Shown: positions 36,501 through 48,491 of the stretch, in pieces
Position numbering within the stretch: position 1 is the stretch's first letter
Layout: each line of letters begins with the position of its first letter
Source: Heliopora coerulea
Lineage: Eukaryota; Cnidaria; Anthozoa; Scleralcyonacea; Helioporidae
Direction of reading: 5' to 3'
DNA length: 64,000 nucleotides
Assembly (NCBI GenBank): GCA_030142905.1
Contig: JASJOG010000057.1
Location: 682,501 to 746,500, forward strand
Position numbers and translations under genes: made by a program
Notes under the pieces: generated by a model
What the model was told of the DNA's origin: nothing
The model's database searches: none
What the model saw: the letters and a program-made list of their open reading frames with translations, nothing else

Positions 36501-37718
36501 CCCAAGCCAGAGCAATACGATGAATGAACGATATTTTCAGAAAAGATCTTAGAAACCTTCCTAAGACATCCGTGCTCAAGTGGACAAGCGTTTTTCTGAT
36601 CATAAAAGACTTAACAGAAGGCTGAAAGCTTTAACAACAGGAAACAATAAAATGTCCATCTCCAACTTTCTTAAACAACAGCGAGCATCGTTTAACTTTA
36701 TTCTAGGTCTTTCATGACAGGTGACCAAGCGTATTCAACATGATTAACTCGAGACGGTTGAACGCTTTTGAAAAGAATGTTGAATGCTTATGGCAATTTG
36801 CTTATGGCTGCGTTTTAGGCTTTCCAGAGTAGACTGAAACTAGTAAATTTAATTTGGCTTTTCAAAGAAGTTACAGCCCATCAGCATCCTCTCAAAAACC
36901 TAATTTTAAAGCATGTTTACCCAGTGGTTTTAAATTCACAGGTCTCAAGCGTGGCCGAGTTTATTGAAATCTTAATAAACAGGGCAATATATGGCGATTT
37001 ACAGGCTTTTTAAACAAGTGGTTTCATTATATGGGATAGGTATATGGGGTAGGAATCTCGTATTTGCTGGGAAACGCAACTTGCACAAGGTCTTGTCAGC
37101 CATCGTGTCTTCATTTCAGTGGAAATTTGTGACAATAATTAATAATCAAAAAAGTGCGCTTTGGCTGAATGCTATGCTCCTATAACTCCATTAAAATATA
37201 TAATTAATACTCGTCCTTCCCGAAAAAGAAGAATATCAATTTAGATCTTCATAAATGCTAATTTTGGGCAGTTAACTAATATTCTATGGGTTATTCATAG
37301 AGAATACGGAAAAAAACGCTGAATGATGCGCACAAAGAGATATTTCAAGAAAAGCGAAATTGTAGAGAAACATCAAGTGAAACTATAAACCGGGAGGAGC
37401 GTTCCATGATAACACTTAGAACGATTCCGGGAGAGATTGTGCAAAACACGTGATCAACGTCATTCCTCGTAATGAATTTGTAGTCCAAACGAGCTGGCTG
37501 ATGATGTACAAAACCTTAGATACTTACATCTTTTTTGCATTCTTGAAGTCAAATGCATCCTTTGGAATAGTTTTGAACCCTTTATTGGTGCAGTCTATGA
37601 TATTTCCGTACCAAATATTCGACGTGATTTTGCACTGTTTCCATGACGGCACGTTGCTTACTCCGAAGCAGACATATATTAATCCAAAAATCGATTGAAG
37701 AAGCAGAAGGCTCATCAT
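24558..37718 (-). CDS. G4: double LRR-cap/EGF-array type I transmembrane receptor (664 aa predicted)
   Basis: Fifteen exons in frame: 37528-37718, 35893-36065, 33966-34080, 32913-33088, 31697-31819, 30897-31019, 30591-30713, 29880-29996, 29254-29376, 27689-27811, 27351-27473, 26073-26234, 25779-25887, 24731-24847, 24558-24654. It has a strong signal peptide (LLLLQSIFGLIYVCFG), two N-cap/C-cap pairs (NPYVCDCNMAWF; NPYNCNCRMHRF) and eight EGFs. Six EGFs are near copies (THDCHKDAEC...GYSCVC...FSGNGKVC) made by recent tandem duplication. The second C-cap has CNC for CDC and Arg for Trp, so its fold may be relaxed. The TM is FAIVIAFITSLLILISLGLF. The tail exon carries SMEWSESDDDVEDE. This is the largest gene here, through both EGF expansion and MITE-filled introns. 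The second cap pair is far from the first (about 1.8 kb), separated by nested MITEs and a tRNA-like sequence. Confidence 0.8.
26478..26540 (-). pseudogene. Dead EGF exon in G4 intron
   Basis: The minus strand still reads GYSGNGKRCVGG, matching the end of the G4 EGF exons. The upstream half contains an in-frame stop, and no GTAAGT donor remains. A relic of exon duplication. Confidence 0.55.
26905..29850. repeat. About 1.45 kb tandem repeat spanning G4 EGF exons
   Basis: The landmark AATAAGTCTGTTT recurs at about 26907, 28354 and 29827 (spacings near 1447 and 1473 bp). EGF exons, intron blocks (CTTACCAACACAAACCTTGC; AAACAGATCTAAATACT) and ATTGCATTGCGTTG tracts recur with it. Further partial copies continue to 32200. 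This accounts for the six nearly identical EGF exons of G4. Confidence 0.65.
28385..28515 (-). pseudogene. Dead copy of the G4 EGF exon at 29880-29996
   Basis: Aligns with the live exon over its whole length (GAATTCGTTTATA..TGG, TGCATTGTG, CCTTTATTGCA), but the minus-strand frame has several stops and the donor is lost. It sits in the equivalent place of the neighbouring repeat unit. Confidence 0.6.
32110..32325. repeat. TGTATTG/TACTGTACTG low-complexity tract
   Basis: Short imperfect ACTGTRYTG units in the G4 intron, related to ATTGCATTGCGTTG tracts at 28120 and 29620 in the tandem repeat. No coding signal. Confidence 0.4.
32411..32550. mobile_element. Foldback hairpin FB2
   Basis: Inverted arms of about 65 bp. 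Left arm starts ACATATTCCGAAAAATAGAG and has CATCTTGGAAAACTCAAG; right arm is its complement, ending CGGAATATGT. In the G4 intron, 36 bp from the palindrome at 32586. Confidence 0.75.
32586..32784. repeat. Near-perfect 199 bp palindrome
   Basis: Two arms of about 98 bp meet at about 32687 with only a few bases between (CAATGA-TTAGTCATTG). The arms run from GTTGCTTTGCTAAAACTGC to the complement GCAGTTTTAGCAAAGCAGC with very few mismatches. In the intron before the G4 second C-cap exon. Confidence 0.8.
33537..33700. repeat. 20 bp pyrimidine minisatellite and CT-rich tract
   Basis: Four to five copies of CTTCCCCTCTCTTCCCTTTT, followed by a CT-rich region to about 33940, in the G4 intron before the second N-cap exon. 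Not coding. Confidence 0.75.
34261..34331 (-). mobile_element. tRNA-like sequence, probably a SINE head
   Basis: 71 nt on the minus strand with a 7 bp acceptor stem (using G-U pairs), D-arm GCTCAGTGATTAGAGC and T-arm GTGGGTTCGATCCAC. The anticodon stem does not pair and the loop lacks the usual T33. It lies in a G4 intron and fits a tRNA-derived SINE or tRNA pseudogene better than a working tRNA. Confidence 0.5.
34744..35437. mobile_element. MITE related to 57729-58432, interrupted
   Basis: Left end GGTTATGTTTACACTGGACC; inner blocks AATCCGGTATACAAAGTCTT and GATTGCACACAAATCC match the element at 57729-58432. Its right part (35330-35437) is homologous to that element's left end in opposite orientation. 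Another element is inserted inside it. Confidence 0.55.
35002..35235. mobile_element. Nested TIR element, TTAA-like ends
   Basis: Left end TTAGGCCCCGTTCACACG..ACCGGTACGAAA; complement of right end TTAAGACCCCGTTCACACG..ACCGGTACGAAA, about 30 bp TIRs. Inner ATTACGGTTTCA repeats. No coding capacity. Confidence 0.7.
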
Positions 37719-37806
37719 TTAACATAGGCTTTGGGTTCACATGCCATCTCTGAGCAGTTTACGTAGTTAGGCAAGGTATAAAAAATCAAGAATTTATGTG
37801 TTTGTG

Positions 37807-37814
37807 TGACGTCA
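37807..37814. promoter_or_regulatory. CRE/ATF-type site upstream of G4
   Basis: TGACGTCA, 89 bp upstream of the G4 ATG. A weaker AATGCGCCTGC lies further upstream near 37858. Confidence 0.5.
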
Positions 37815-38054
37815 CATAAATAGTCTTTATATCATGTAATTAATGCACATCATCTGAATGCGCCTGCAATAAGCAAGTTCGCAGTTTTCTGGAGAAGAGA
37901 CGGAGTTAAGTGGAGATAAAATACACATTTGGGCCCGGTTGCATTAAAATCTCCATATTTTTAATCATACAACCGACCCTTGGTCAACAAACGTATATCA
38001 CAGATATCTTCATGGCCTTCTCAAGATAAATTGGCATATGATTTTAATGGCACT

Positions 38055-38275
38055 TTTTGGGATGTTTTTAACATTTTTCGACAGGCTTCGGAAGGATACA
38101 ACCGTCCTTCTTCAGGAACTTTTGAAGACTGTTGTATTTGATTTTGTTTGTTAATGGAGTCGTTAGCAAACAAAATTAAACACAAACATAATCAAATACA
38201 ACGTTCTTCATAAAAATCCTGAAGGAAGGTTATTTACTTCTGAAACATGTCGAAAAATAATAAAAAACAGACCAT
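38055..38275. mobile_element. Foldback hairpin FB5
   Basis: Arms of roughly 85 bp with mismatches: left ACATTTTTCGACAG..GTTGTATTTGATT; right AATCAAATACAAC..CATGTCGAAAAAT; loop about 45 bp. More diverged than FB1-FB4 and lacks their CATCTTG core. Confidence 0.55.
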
Positions 38276-38934
38276 AAAAAGCGTTCTATTGTTCATTAAA
38301 AAGATATTTTTATCGACTTCACGGTATGATCGTATGAGAGGATATTTGGGAAAAGATCAATGGTTTCATTGGTTTGGAACAATTCATGCTTTAAGAAAGA
38401 TTTCAGAAGGCAATTGTACGTTTTATGATCACCGTCTCGTTGAAGTAAGACATAGTGAATCTACTTACATATATATATATATAAAAGTAGATTGACTTTG
38501 CAAACGGGGCCACGTGTGAGACATGGATAAGCTACTTGCAAGCTACACGTGCATAGCTATAACGGATTTTTATAAAGAATAGAGATCAATAGAAGAAGTA
38601 AACTGTTTATTTTTCGCAGATATATTAAATGTGCTGTACTGACGACCTTTCCGTTGCCTGTTAGACTTCGCGAAGTGGCGTTCTATGTAAAAAAACTGAA
38701 AGAAAATAAACAAGAAATTCTACTTAGAGAACGTTCAGACAAGCGATCAGCAATTTATTTCCTTTCCAGTCCCATACTGAAGTTCATAACAACTTGTTGC
38801 CTGATTGGCCAATCAAAATGTGAATCTAAAAGAGGGCATACATAGGCGTGTTTTCCGCATTCAGCTGTTGTCCCCGAGAAGAAGGCTTGATATTACTCAC
38901 CATTGTACTTCTTTCTAGGAGTTTACTGTAAACG

Positions 38935-41900
38935 TTAGTCGATCATCTCGTAATAATGTTCTTCTCGTTTCTGAAGTTAAAAAAACAAAAACAAACCAGG
39001 TCTGCTTGAAAATGTTCTCAATTAAAACCAATTGTTCAGGGAGGTGAGTAGATAATTACAACAGCTGTGATTGTCATCATTACCAGTAGATGGTCCTCTT
39101 CGTCAGAGTGTGAGCATTCTTCTTTACTCACCGACCGGGTCCTTTAATACGAACAAAAGAAAATACAGTCACTGGACATTTTTTTAGCCTGCTGGTACGT
39201 TTTCTAGTTTGTTTGTTTGCGTTTTGTTTATTCGTTTAGTTGTTTATTTGTTCGTTTTTTCGCTTGCTAGTTTGTACAGCAACAGGGCAATATAGCGATT
39301 ATAGCTATAATTGGATTCACTGGCATTAGGATTCAACGCAACGCCAATTTACATACCTTTTCTGGACCCAAGAAAGGCTTCAAAGAGTATTAAAATCAGC
39401 ACAATAATTTTTAGCTGTAAATTATGCATCATCGTTGATGAATCTGCATGTTTCTTTATTTACAGAATTTGTTGATGGTGATGGTATTGAGGTTGGTAAC
39501 AGCAATGTCGGTGTTGTTGCCGTTGTTGGTATGGTGTTGGTGTCTTTGTTGGTTTTCTTTTTGTTGGTGGTGGTTCCGGTTTTGGTAGTGCGGGTGTTGG
39601 TGTAGGTGGTGGTGGTAGGGGTGACATTGGTGTCGGTGGTAATGGTAGTGGTGTTGTTGGAGTTGTTGTTGGTGTTGGTGGTGGTGGTAACGTTGTTAGT
39701 GGTGTTGTTGTTGGTGTAGGAGGTGGTGGTAGTGGTGGCATTGATACTGGTGGTAGCGGTGGCAGCGGTGGTGTTGTTGTTGGTCTTGTTGGTGGTGGTG
39801 GTAGCATTAGTGATGGCATTGTTGTTGGTGGTAGTGGCATTGTTGTTGTTGTTGGTGATGGTATTGATGTAGTTGGTGTTGTTAGTAGTTGTGTAGGTGG
39901 TTGTGGTGTCAGTATAGTCTTTTGACGGTGGTGTTGGTTTTGGTATTGCTGGTGATAGTGTAGTTGGTTGTAGTAGTGGTAGCATTGGTGTTGGCGGTGG
40001 CGGTGGTGGTGTTGTTGGTGGTGGTGCTGGTGACTTTGTTGTTAGTGGTTGTGTTGGTGTCGGTGTTGGGGTTGGTCAAGTGTCTTGATGGTAATATTGG
40101 TTTTAGTGGCGCTGGCGTTGGTATTTATGGTGGCGGTGGTATTGGTGTTAGAGGTAGTGGTGTCGAAGTTAAGGATGCTGGTGACAGTATTGTTGCTGTT
40201 CGTGGTGTGTTGGCGTCGGTGCAGTCTTCGGATCGTGGCGTTGGTTTTGGTGTTGCTGGTGCTGGTGTTTTTGGTGGTGTTGTAGTGGATGTCGTTATTG
40301 TAATTGTGGTTACTGTTGGAACTGATGATGCGGCGCTAAGGCTAGCAGTGGCGGCAATAGCAGTCTAAATAAGCAATCAGTTTACCTTATCCAGAAGAAA
40401 ATGATAAACCCCACAACAAGGAGTAGTGATCCACCAATAGATCCACTAATAATCGCAACCATGGAGCCTTTTGAATCCTCTTTCTCTTCTTAATTAATCG
40501 ATTAAGCAGAAAATTGAGGGAAAGACATTTCAAGCAGTAGTTAAAATGATTCGTACGTAATTCTCAATGAAAAGAAAAAAAAGAAGCTCAAACGTCCCAG
40601 ATACAAAGAACAACTTAATCGGATATCTAATCACAGACAGAAATAGCGTAGATATTTCATTTTTATGACTTAACATTGACCTGTTACAAAACATGATCGG
40701 AAGAGATGTCAGCACAGGACAACTATATCAGATAAACACATAAAACAAAATTAATAACTCGTAAATGAGAAATTAAACTGTGGCTAACTCAGTCAAAAAA
40801 GAAAAGAAAAGGCGGCCGGAAATTGACAAAGATAAAGCTACGATCAAGTATGCAGAGGACATAAAACGAGCGAATATTCCTTGAAAAGGAGGCAAACAAA
40901 CATTGAACGTTGTTTTCTAACTACAAAAACATCAATTCTCCCAACTAATAACTGTATCTTCGTTTTTTCTTCATTCCCCTCACCTTTTTTCGTTTTGTTT
41001 ATGCAGAGTGTTCCGTTGTTCCCTACTTCAAATCCTGGCTTACAACGGCATCTATAGTGGCCATTATATTTTTTACAAATTTCATCCTTATTGCATTTAT
41101 CACGATTCGAGCCACAGCCTATAACATCAGTATAAACCAAATGATTAAACCAGCTATTGATCAACGTGCAATGTTTTAAAATGTTTTAAGTAAAGTCGAC
41201 AGTCACTATGTACTTGTAATGTTGATATGCAGTACAGCGAGATGTGATAGGTGCAATTAACCGCATTTGTGCGTAATTAGAAGCATTCATTAAATTCAAG
41301 AGACATAAATTGCGAACCTGGTAAATACTTTTTTTTTAGCATGGGTTAATCATAATAGGTAAATATAAGTTATAAATGAGAAAAGTATGAGTAGCTGTAC
41401 ATGTGACTAAGGTAAATAAAGACTGAGATAGGTAAGTCACATCGAGGTCACCATATCACTTCACCAAAACAAAGAAACTTTGCCCACTTTGAAAAGATTT
41501 AAAAAGATTTATGATACAAGTTGCCGACAGACCAAGTCAAGTTGACCTACACCGGGGAGGGCGATTTCTTGGCCCTTTCTCTGATCTCATCTCTTTCAAG
41601 AACTTTCTTGTCCTACCTTACCTGATTTCATCGTTTCACTTTTTTGTTTTTCCTTGTCGATGCAAAGAAATCCCGGTTTACATCGACATTCGTAAGCACC
41701 ATAAGTGTTAACACATTCTGCGTTCTTGTGACATCGGTAACTGTTGGTCGAACATTCGTTAAGGTCTGTGGAAAGATTTGAGCGCAGGGTTAGTTACAAA
41801 ATCCTCCTCACGATTATGTCAAGGTATTAAATTTAACGTTCGTATTAAACGTACTTTATTAATTTTCTCTTCATCAAGGGTTAGTGGTAGTCTACTTTTG

Positions 41901-44900
41901 GGACCAACAGTCTTGAACAGGACCGTGAAACAAATAACGAAATGACAAAACTGCAGTTCATAAAACTTTGTCCAAGTTTTGAAATTCATAAACCACTTTT
42001 AAAATTGAAAATTATAAATTGAAAAAGGTTATCAGGATGAGAAAAACAATGTATTTCTTAAGAAATAGAATAGGGCAAAAAAACTAGTGAGGTTATTGTT
42101 TTCTCCAATTCATAACCACAACCTTAAAGAATAAACAATTTACTGACTTTGGCACGTGAAAAGAATAACAAGTGTTTGTTTCTCGAAATCACCGATCTGA
42201 TGCATTGTATTTCTCGAAAAAAAGCTTCTAAAAGTTGGTGAAGGTTGATTACGATATACGAGTACCTTCGCACTTGTCTAACTGGATATTTTTTTTGTAT
42301 CCTTTGAGACATTTGCAGCGATATGCGCCCAATCCAGCTTCGATGCAAGTCGAAGTTTTACCATCACATGGGTTTGGTTTTTTTGAACAAGGTCTTTTCA
42401 CTATAAAATAAGAAATTAAGAACAAAACGCTGAACGCACGAATTGGAAAAAACACTAATGTACCAAAGAATTCTACGAGGAGGAAAAGAAATACCTTCGC
42501 ATTTGTCTAACAGGATATTTTTTTGGTATCCTTTGAGACATTTGCAGCGATATGCGCCCAATCCATCTTCGATGCAAGTCGACGTTTTGACATCACATGG
42601 GTTTGGTTTTCTTGAACAAGGTCTTTTCACTATAAAATGAGAAATTAAGAACAAAACGCTGAACGCACGAATTGGAAAAAAACACTAATGTGCCAAACAA
42701 TTCTACGACGAGGAAAAGAAACTGGAGTAAATCCCTTGCTCGATGAAACCATGACTATGGTATTTTTAGGATTTTATTGATCTCTGTTATGTAAGATATC
42801 AAACGCGCCGGACAGTCAACCTGGGCGACCAGGAAGTGTGTTTTTATACCATGATCAATCACATGTGTATAGTTTGATACTATAAAACACGTGCATACAT
42901 TTCGATACCACGATCAATTATATATATATACATGTATATGTTGCAGGGGTTGAGCTTAATTTTTAGTCCACTAGTAAAGTTTCGCTGGTAAGATTCTTTT
43001 CCACTAGCAAAACTGGTAAGTTTACTAGCGATTCTTTAATGCACCCATTTTTCCCTTTGATGACTAAAATAATCAATATGAAGAATTGATGTATTAGCGA
43101 CCTTAAAAGTTAGCCTGAAATTTATTCACTTCTCTCACGATGCTCGAAGGAAACGCGAATGCGCAGATAAAGTGCACATAAAACCGCTGGTCAGTGGCTC
43201 ACACGTCAAACCCGTTTCTTCCCTCCCATAAATGATTCTCGATGCTTGCGTACTTTCTTCAGTTTCGCCACAAAATTCTCCGATAACGTTTCCTTCCCCC
43301 CCCAAATTCTAGTAGAGAAATGTCCACTCTCAAATGTTTGCTAGAGGATACCTTTTTATTCGCAAATTCTAAAAACTACTCTCATTTTGCGAGTTTGCGA
43401 TTGTTAATTTCGAGCCTTGTATTGATACTATGATCAATCATATTGATGACATTATCAAACTCATCTTACATATTTCTTATCCAATGATCAAATACTGTTT
43501 CCAAGTAGTTTATCCAAGTGTAAACGAACAACAGGAACAGTGTTTACTTGAAAATGGTTCAGCCATTTCTTCTATGAATTTTTGGTAATGTCACCTCGTT
43601 TTATTGTGTAGAAGAGGTAAAACGCAAAAAAGTGTCCATTCGCTTTGAAATTCGCCTGAAGGAAAATTGCAATTTTTCAATGATTACCATGCGATGATAT
43701 TGTACACTTTCAACTCATATTCATGTCGAAGTGAATGGTAAAAGTTGGTCTGAAGAAAAATCGTGAGTTTTCAATCATTTCTGTGCGATTAGCTTATGGG
43801 GTACACACACTACGCAAACCTATAATGACATGGGTGGTAAAACTAATAACAATATTAAAACAATAGATGAAGATTAAGTGTTTCTTAGTTGATTTGCTGA
43901 TTAAACGAATTCCTTAGCTCACCACATTGAGTTATCTCTCCATTCTTCACTTCCTCGTAACCTTTTTCGCATCGACATTTGTAACCAGGCCTCCTGTTTA
44001 CGCACGTCGATCCCTCAGGACAGATAGTAGTGTTGACTTCACACTCGTTAATGTCTGATGAAAAAGAATTGCCAGGCGTTAGTACGTTTCCCATTCCACT
44101 TATGGAACTGAAACATTTCACTTATCAAATACTATTTTCATTTGTGAAATTGCATGTGACATTTTTGTAAGGAGAGCCTAAAATTATAGCGTCTTGTGAC
44201 GTTCAGAAACATTTCTCAGAACATTTGTATGTAATGAATTCACGCAATCACCTCACATTATGACCTTTTACTTGCAGGCCTATTTTAAGAAATATTCAGT
44301 GATACACGTGTTTAAGTATAAAATTGTCAAGTGAAATGGACTTGTTGGGAGATAATTTCGGGAGAAAATAGGAAAATGAGTGCTCACAATTACCAAATAC
44401 AGCACTAAAAATAGGATCTCTTGTCGGCTGTGTTGATAGTCAGCGGTTGGCTCTCGTTGACATATTTTCCATGAAAAGAAAATTTTCCGAGGCTGACAGC
44501 TACGTATAATTACAGTTTATTTTCAGTGGTTTAAATTAAGAAAGGGTAAATGAAACAGTCAATTGCTACGATTTTAGGACTTTAGATCTCAGATTTTTCT
44601 AAAACAAATTTTAGGTTATTCAAATAATTCGAAATCCTTTGTAAAATCTATGGAAATATTTTTCAGAGTGCAATTTTCATGTATTAAGTCGTACAGTTAT
44701 GTACGATTGGGAGTAAACGGTTAGTGATACACATTTTCTTTATTTAATGATGGACACGTGGGATTAAAATTATTAAAAGTGTGCATTAACATACGCTTGA
44801 AATAGGTCAGGATTCAATCATCCCCACAAAAAAAACATTAAGTTTCGCAGAATTCTGCGATTGTCTGTTCACATTGACATCAAGAAAATTCATGCACCTC

Positions 44901-47900
44901 AAATTAGACACCATAAATAAGCAAAATATATGGGGCAATAAAACACTTTTGATCTGTTTCTTACCTTCACACCTAAACGAAGATTTGGTAACGACGCACT
45001 TCTCACTTTTGGCACAAGGATTCTTTGAGCATGGGTTGGCTGAGAGAAAAACAAGAAATCTGTGAAGAACTGGCGCAACAGGTCAATAGGGTTTCATGAA
45101 ATTATAGAGCGTATTCACTTGACGTCATTGCCGCCATGCGTGTTATCGTTCCTTGACAAAAGAATTTTTATCATCTTCTTTGGTCAGGTACACCAACATG
45201 GTCACCATGTCTTTGTTCTTTAAGTCTCTGGGGACTAAGTGAATACGCCCTACAAAGGATCATCGCATACCAGCAAACAGCATCGACAACAAAACGACAA
45301 GAAAAATGGCGATTACTTTACTAACAACTGACAACTATTGCGCACAACATTAATCCCTCGACACTTGAATTTTTTCTATTGATTTAGTATCGCTTTAAAT
45401 AACGTATTAACCATGGTGAATGGTTATACTGAGCAGTTCTGAAAAGAACTATAGGATCCCACACAGAGTGAGACAATAAAAACCAAAAAGAAACGCTATG
45501 CATTTCTGCAGACTACTCTTCAGCTGCAAACGTCGGCTAACTGTTGATTGTTTGTTGTTCTCACTTTGTTTTTACTTTGTGCATTCTTTTGTTCTTTTGT
45601 TGTAGAGGTATCCCAAGTACAGGACATCGGGCGTTGTGATGAACTTGAATACATTTATAAAATAAAACTGAACGCGCAACGCAAACTGCAGCAAGCTTTT
45701 GGTGGTAACCTTTCCGAGTTTCATACTCTGATCCAGACACTTGTATAAACCAATCTGAGCCCACGTACTACAAACGTGATTTTATAAAATGAAATTCCAT
45801 TATTTACCTTTCGGACAGGCTCGTTCTTTGGTCAAGAGATTAATGGGCATGCCTTTAAACTTTGCGGGTTTAGCACATTTAGCCGTTATTTTGTCTTTTA
45901 TTGGATGTTTCTTTTCGACAAACCATTCCATGGAGCAATCGCAAACTAAGGGATTATGGTCCAATTTGCTGTTCACCAAAGAAAATGAAAATGAACTAAA
46001 TTGATCTTCATTTCTGACTCCTTTTGATCCAGTATCCTTCTCTACACCTCAACCTTTTTATTTCTTCCGATTTTCTCTTCTTATCCTATCTCGTTTCTTT
46101 TGTCATTTTTTTCCTGCCTCTATGCCTTCCCTTCTTCTTTATCGTTCTTTTCTTTTTTACTTTTTTACTTTTTTCTCCTTCTTTTCTCTCTTTTCCCCCA
46201 TCTTTCTTTCTTTCTTCCTTTCTTTATTGTTTTTTACCACTTATCCTTCTTTTCTTCCTTACTTTATTCTTCTTTTCTCCTTCCTTTCTCTCTTTCTTCC
46301 CATCATTCTTTCTTTCTTCCTTTCTTTCTTTCCTTTTTCCTTCTTTTTCTCCTCCGTTCCTTCCTCCCACTCACCACCCCTTTTTTCCCCTTCCCACCCT
46401 ACGCTCCCCTTTTACGCCCTTCCTCCGGCAATTTTATTCAAAATATCATACTTCGTTCTTTTAATCTTCTTTTTCTATTATTTTCTCCTTATTAATTTCT
46501 TTTTACTCTTCTCCCACCATCTACTAAGTTTCATGGACATTTGTGGCAACACAAAATGATTTTCCTTACATTCTATTGTAAGATGAAGGAACCCTGAAAA
46601 TATCATGAGGAATTCTAGTCAATCTTTGGCGATTACAGATAAGTAAATCATCACTACTTGTGTGACGTCCGAAGCATGAGTTTCTCCAACTGAGTGACAT
46701 GGTGTCTGTTAAAAAGTAAGTAAGATTATTACATAAGTACTGTGATAAACTTCTCAGCAAGCATAATGATTAAAGTCGTCTCTTAAGCCTGGTTCTCACT
46801 TGTAGCACATTTAATTCTTATGGATTTAAGCTTTAAGGATGGGAAATATTAAATGTTAAATCAACGACGTTCTCACTGCCTTCCTGAGCACCATGGATAT
46901 TACATTAGTTTGCCTGATTTAGCTTGCTGTTGCCATGTTGCTAAAAGCAACAGATATTTATACTTTTCGTGATTATTTTCAAGTTTTCTTACCCCTGAAA
47001 TGTACCTTTTTACACCACTTTAACTGGGGTAAAATTTTTCGGGCGGTAGTATCGTTGAAATACTAAAAGGAACTAGCAGTTTTTGAAGTTTTTAACAGCT
47101 CATTGTATCATTTAATAATACACTTTAAAACACAATTAGTAAAACAGTATTCTCACGAACATTATATACGAATACTCGACGTCGGACCAGCCTTACAGGG
47201 ATTTCAAGACCATGTGCATGAAAAAGGCTCACTTACGGTTCGCCTTTTCAAAAAACATTCGGACTCTGATCTCAATTACGTCAAGTCCATTTTCATTTCC
47301 TGTCCGTTATTCTTTATAGCCTTTGATTGCTATTTTGAAATAAGAATAATCATAACAGAACCATGAAGTAGAGAACAAAGAAGGAACCGAAGCAGTGCCC
47401 AAGGTACCAAGTCCTGGAGCCGAGCAGTTGAGTAGTGATATATCAGCCGTTCCATGCGTTCTAATACGTTTATAGCATCAGTTCCAAGTTTTAGAATAAC
47501 GCTTTGAAGCTTGGCCAGATTGTAATAATCTGGGCAACCTGACCTCAACCTAACCCTAACTCTAACCCTAACCCTAATCCTAACCCTAATCCTAACTTAA
47601 CACTTTCACCAACTTCCCCCAATTTTCGGGGAAAAACTTTCTAAGGGCCAGATTGCTCAGATTAAAATCTGGCTACGCTTCAAAGTTTCATTCTAAAATT
47701 TAGAAGTGACGGAAGCGTTTTAGAACAGGTGGAACCGGTGGAAATATCGAGCAAAAATGCTTAAACAAAATCAAACCTCTTTTTCGTCTTGAGCAAACGT
47801 CCTTTTCTGTAAGTTCAACCACATTTCTGCCAGCCAATTTTTCAGGTTTTGCACATGTAATCTCCTCAGCATCAGGATATCTGTGTCGGTAATGTCGCAA

Positions 47901-48429
47901 CTGGTAAAGAAACGAAGCCAAGTTGCAATCACAAATGTAAGGGTTTCTTCCAAGTCTCCTAAAAATAAGTGGGATTGAAGTTATGTCTCATGAAATCTCA
48001 TTGCGATCGAGAATTAGACATGGCGTCACCACACCAGCTGTTGGTGCGCCTAACGCTGTCTCACAGTTCTGTCATTTGGTATCATATTTTTAATCTAAAA
48101 ATTAAACCCAGGTTAACTCATTCCTGTCCTAAGGTCTCCATTTGGCCAGTAAAATTGCCTGGTATTAGCTACAGTAAGACAAACGAAGAGCTATATCCAG
48201 ACAGAAAGGAGTTCTTTTAGCTTATCCTTTTTTGCACTTACACATGGCTCTGAAATGACGCATTGAAAGCTTCGGGTGGGATATGCTCAAATCCTTGATT
48301 ACTACAGTCAACTGTTGTTCTTTCAGGAATTATTTTACAATCTTTCCAAGTTTGTGCCGCAGTTACAGCGAAACAGCCATACGCTACTCCAAAAACCAAG
48401 AGAAGAACACAACCCATGATTCTCATCAT
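38935..48429 (-). CDS. G5: double LRR-cap/EGF type I transmembrane receptor (538 aa predicted)
   Basis: Exons: 48242-48429, 47777-47958, 46570-46705, 45808-45968, 44965-45039, 43923-44054, 42495-42629, 42266-42400, 41622-41765, 40984-41118, 40386-40485, 39084-39141, 38935-38970; all phases agree. It has a signal peptide (MGCVLLLVFGVAYGCFAV), two cap pairs (NPYICDCNLASF; NPLVCDCSMEWF), a four-Cys mini-EGF, then five EGFs. The two at 42.3-42.6 kb are a very recent duplicate pair (KRPCS.KPNPCD). The EGF at 41622-41765 has a shortened last loop (CRCKPGFLC). The TM is MVAIISGSIGGSLLLVVGFI. The cytoplasmic part is much shorter than in G1-G4: one small exon (KEECSHSDEEDHLL) and a last exon encoding KREEHYYEMID. 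These two small exons are supported by phase and a good polypyrimidine acceptor only, so they are less certain. About 900 bp of GTT/GGT repeat fills the intron after the TM exon. Signal-peptide exon closely resembles that of G6. Confidence 0.75.
39470..40370. repeat. (GTT/GGT)n microsatellite, G5 intron
   Basis: About 900 bp of GGT, GTT and GAT triplets between the G5 TM exon and its cytoplasmic exon. Thr/Pro-rich and Val-rich frames are artefacts. Confidence 0.9.
42250..42720 (-). repeat. 229 bp tandem duplication of an EGF exon in G5
   Basis: Exons 42266-42400 and 42495-42629 plus their flanking introns repeat at 229 bp spacing with very few differences, including the intronic TATAAAAT.AGAAATTAAG block. 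Both copies are open and phase compatible. Confidence 0.85.
46050..46430. repeat. CTTT/CTTCC polypyrimidine tract, G5 intron
   Basis: About 380 bp of CT-rich sequence (TTTCTTTCTTCC units) between the N-cap and C-cap exons of the second pair. Phe/Ser/Leu-rich frames across it are not coding. Confidence 0.7.
47545..47602. repeat. Interstitial telomere-like (CCCTAA)n
   Basis: About ten CCTAAC-type units, several exact (AACCCTAACCCTAA), with point variants, in the G5 intron between the first C-cap and second N-cap exons. Matches the metazoan TTAGGG telomere motif. Confidence 0.75.
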
Positions 48430-48491
48430 AAAGTTTCATTGACCCGATATCTGCATTTCTTGCGTGGTCGCGCAGCACGATGATCCATTTG

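Larger units (their letters stand above)
37719..38934. other. Intergenic G4-G5
   Basis: G4 promoter with CRE site, then foldback FB5 (38055-38275), a short TA run at 38468, and unassigned sequence to the G5 stop codon. No gene supported. Confidence 0.6.

Noticed and set aside
39422..40368. Thr/Pro-rich mucin-like frame and Val-rich frame
   Set aside because: Both follow from the GTT/GGT repeat and lie in an intron between phase-matched G5 exons.
46024..46559. Phe/Ser-rich plus-strand frames of about 145 aa
   Set aside because: Caused by a polypyrimidine tract within a G5 intron.
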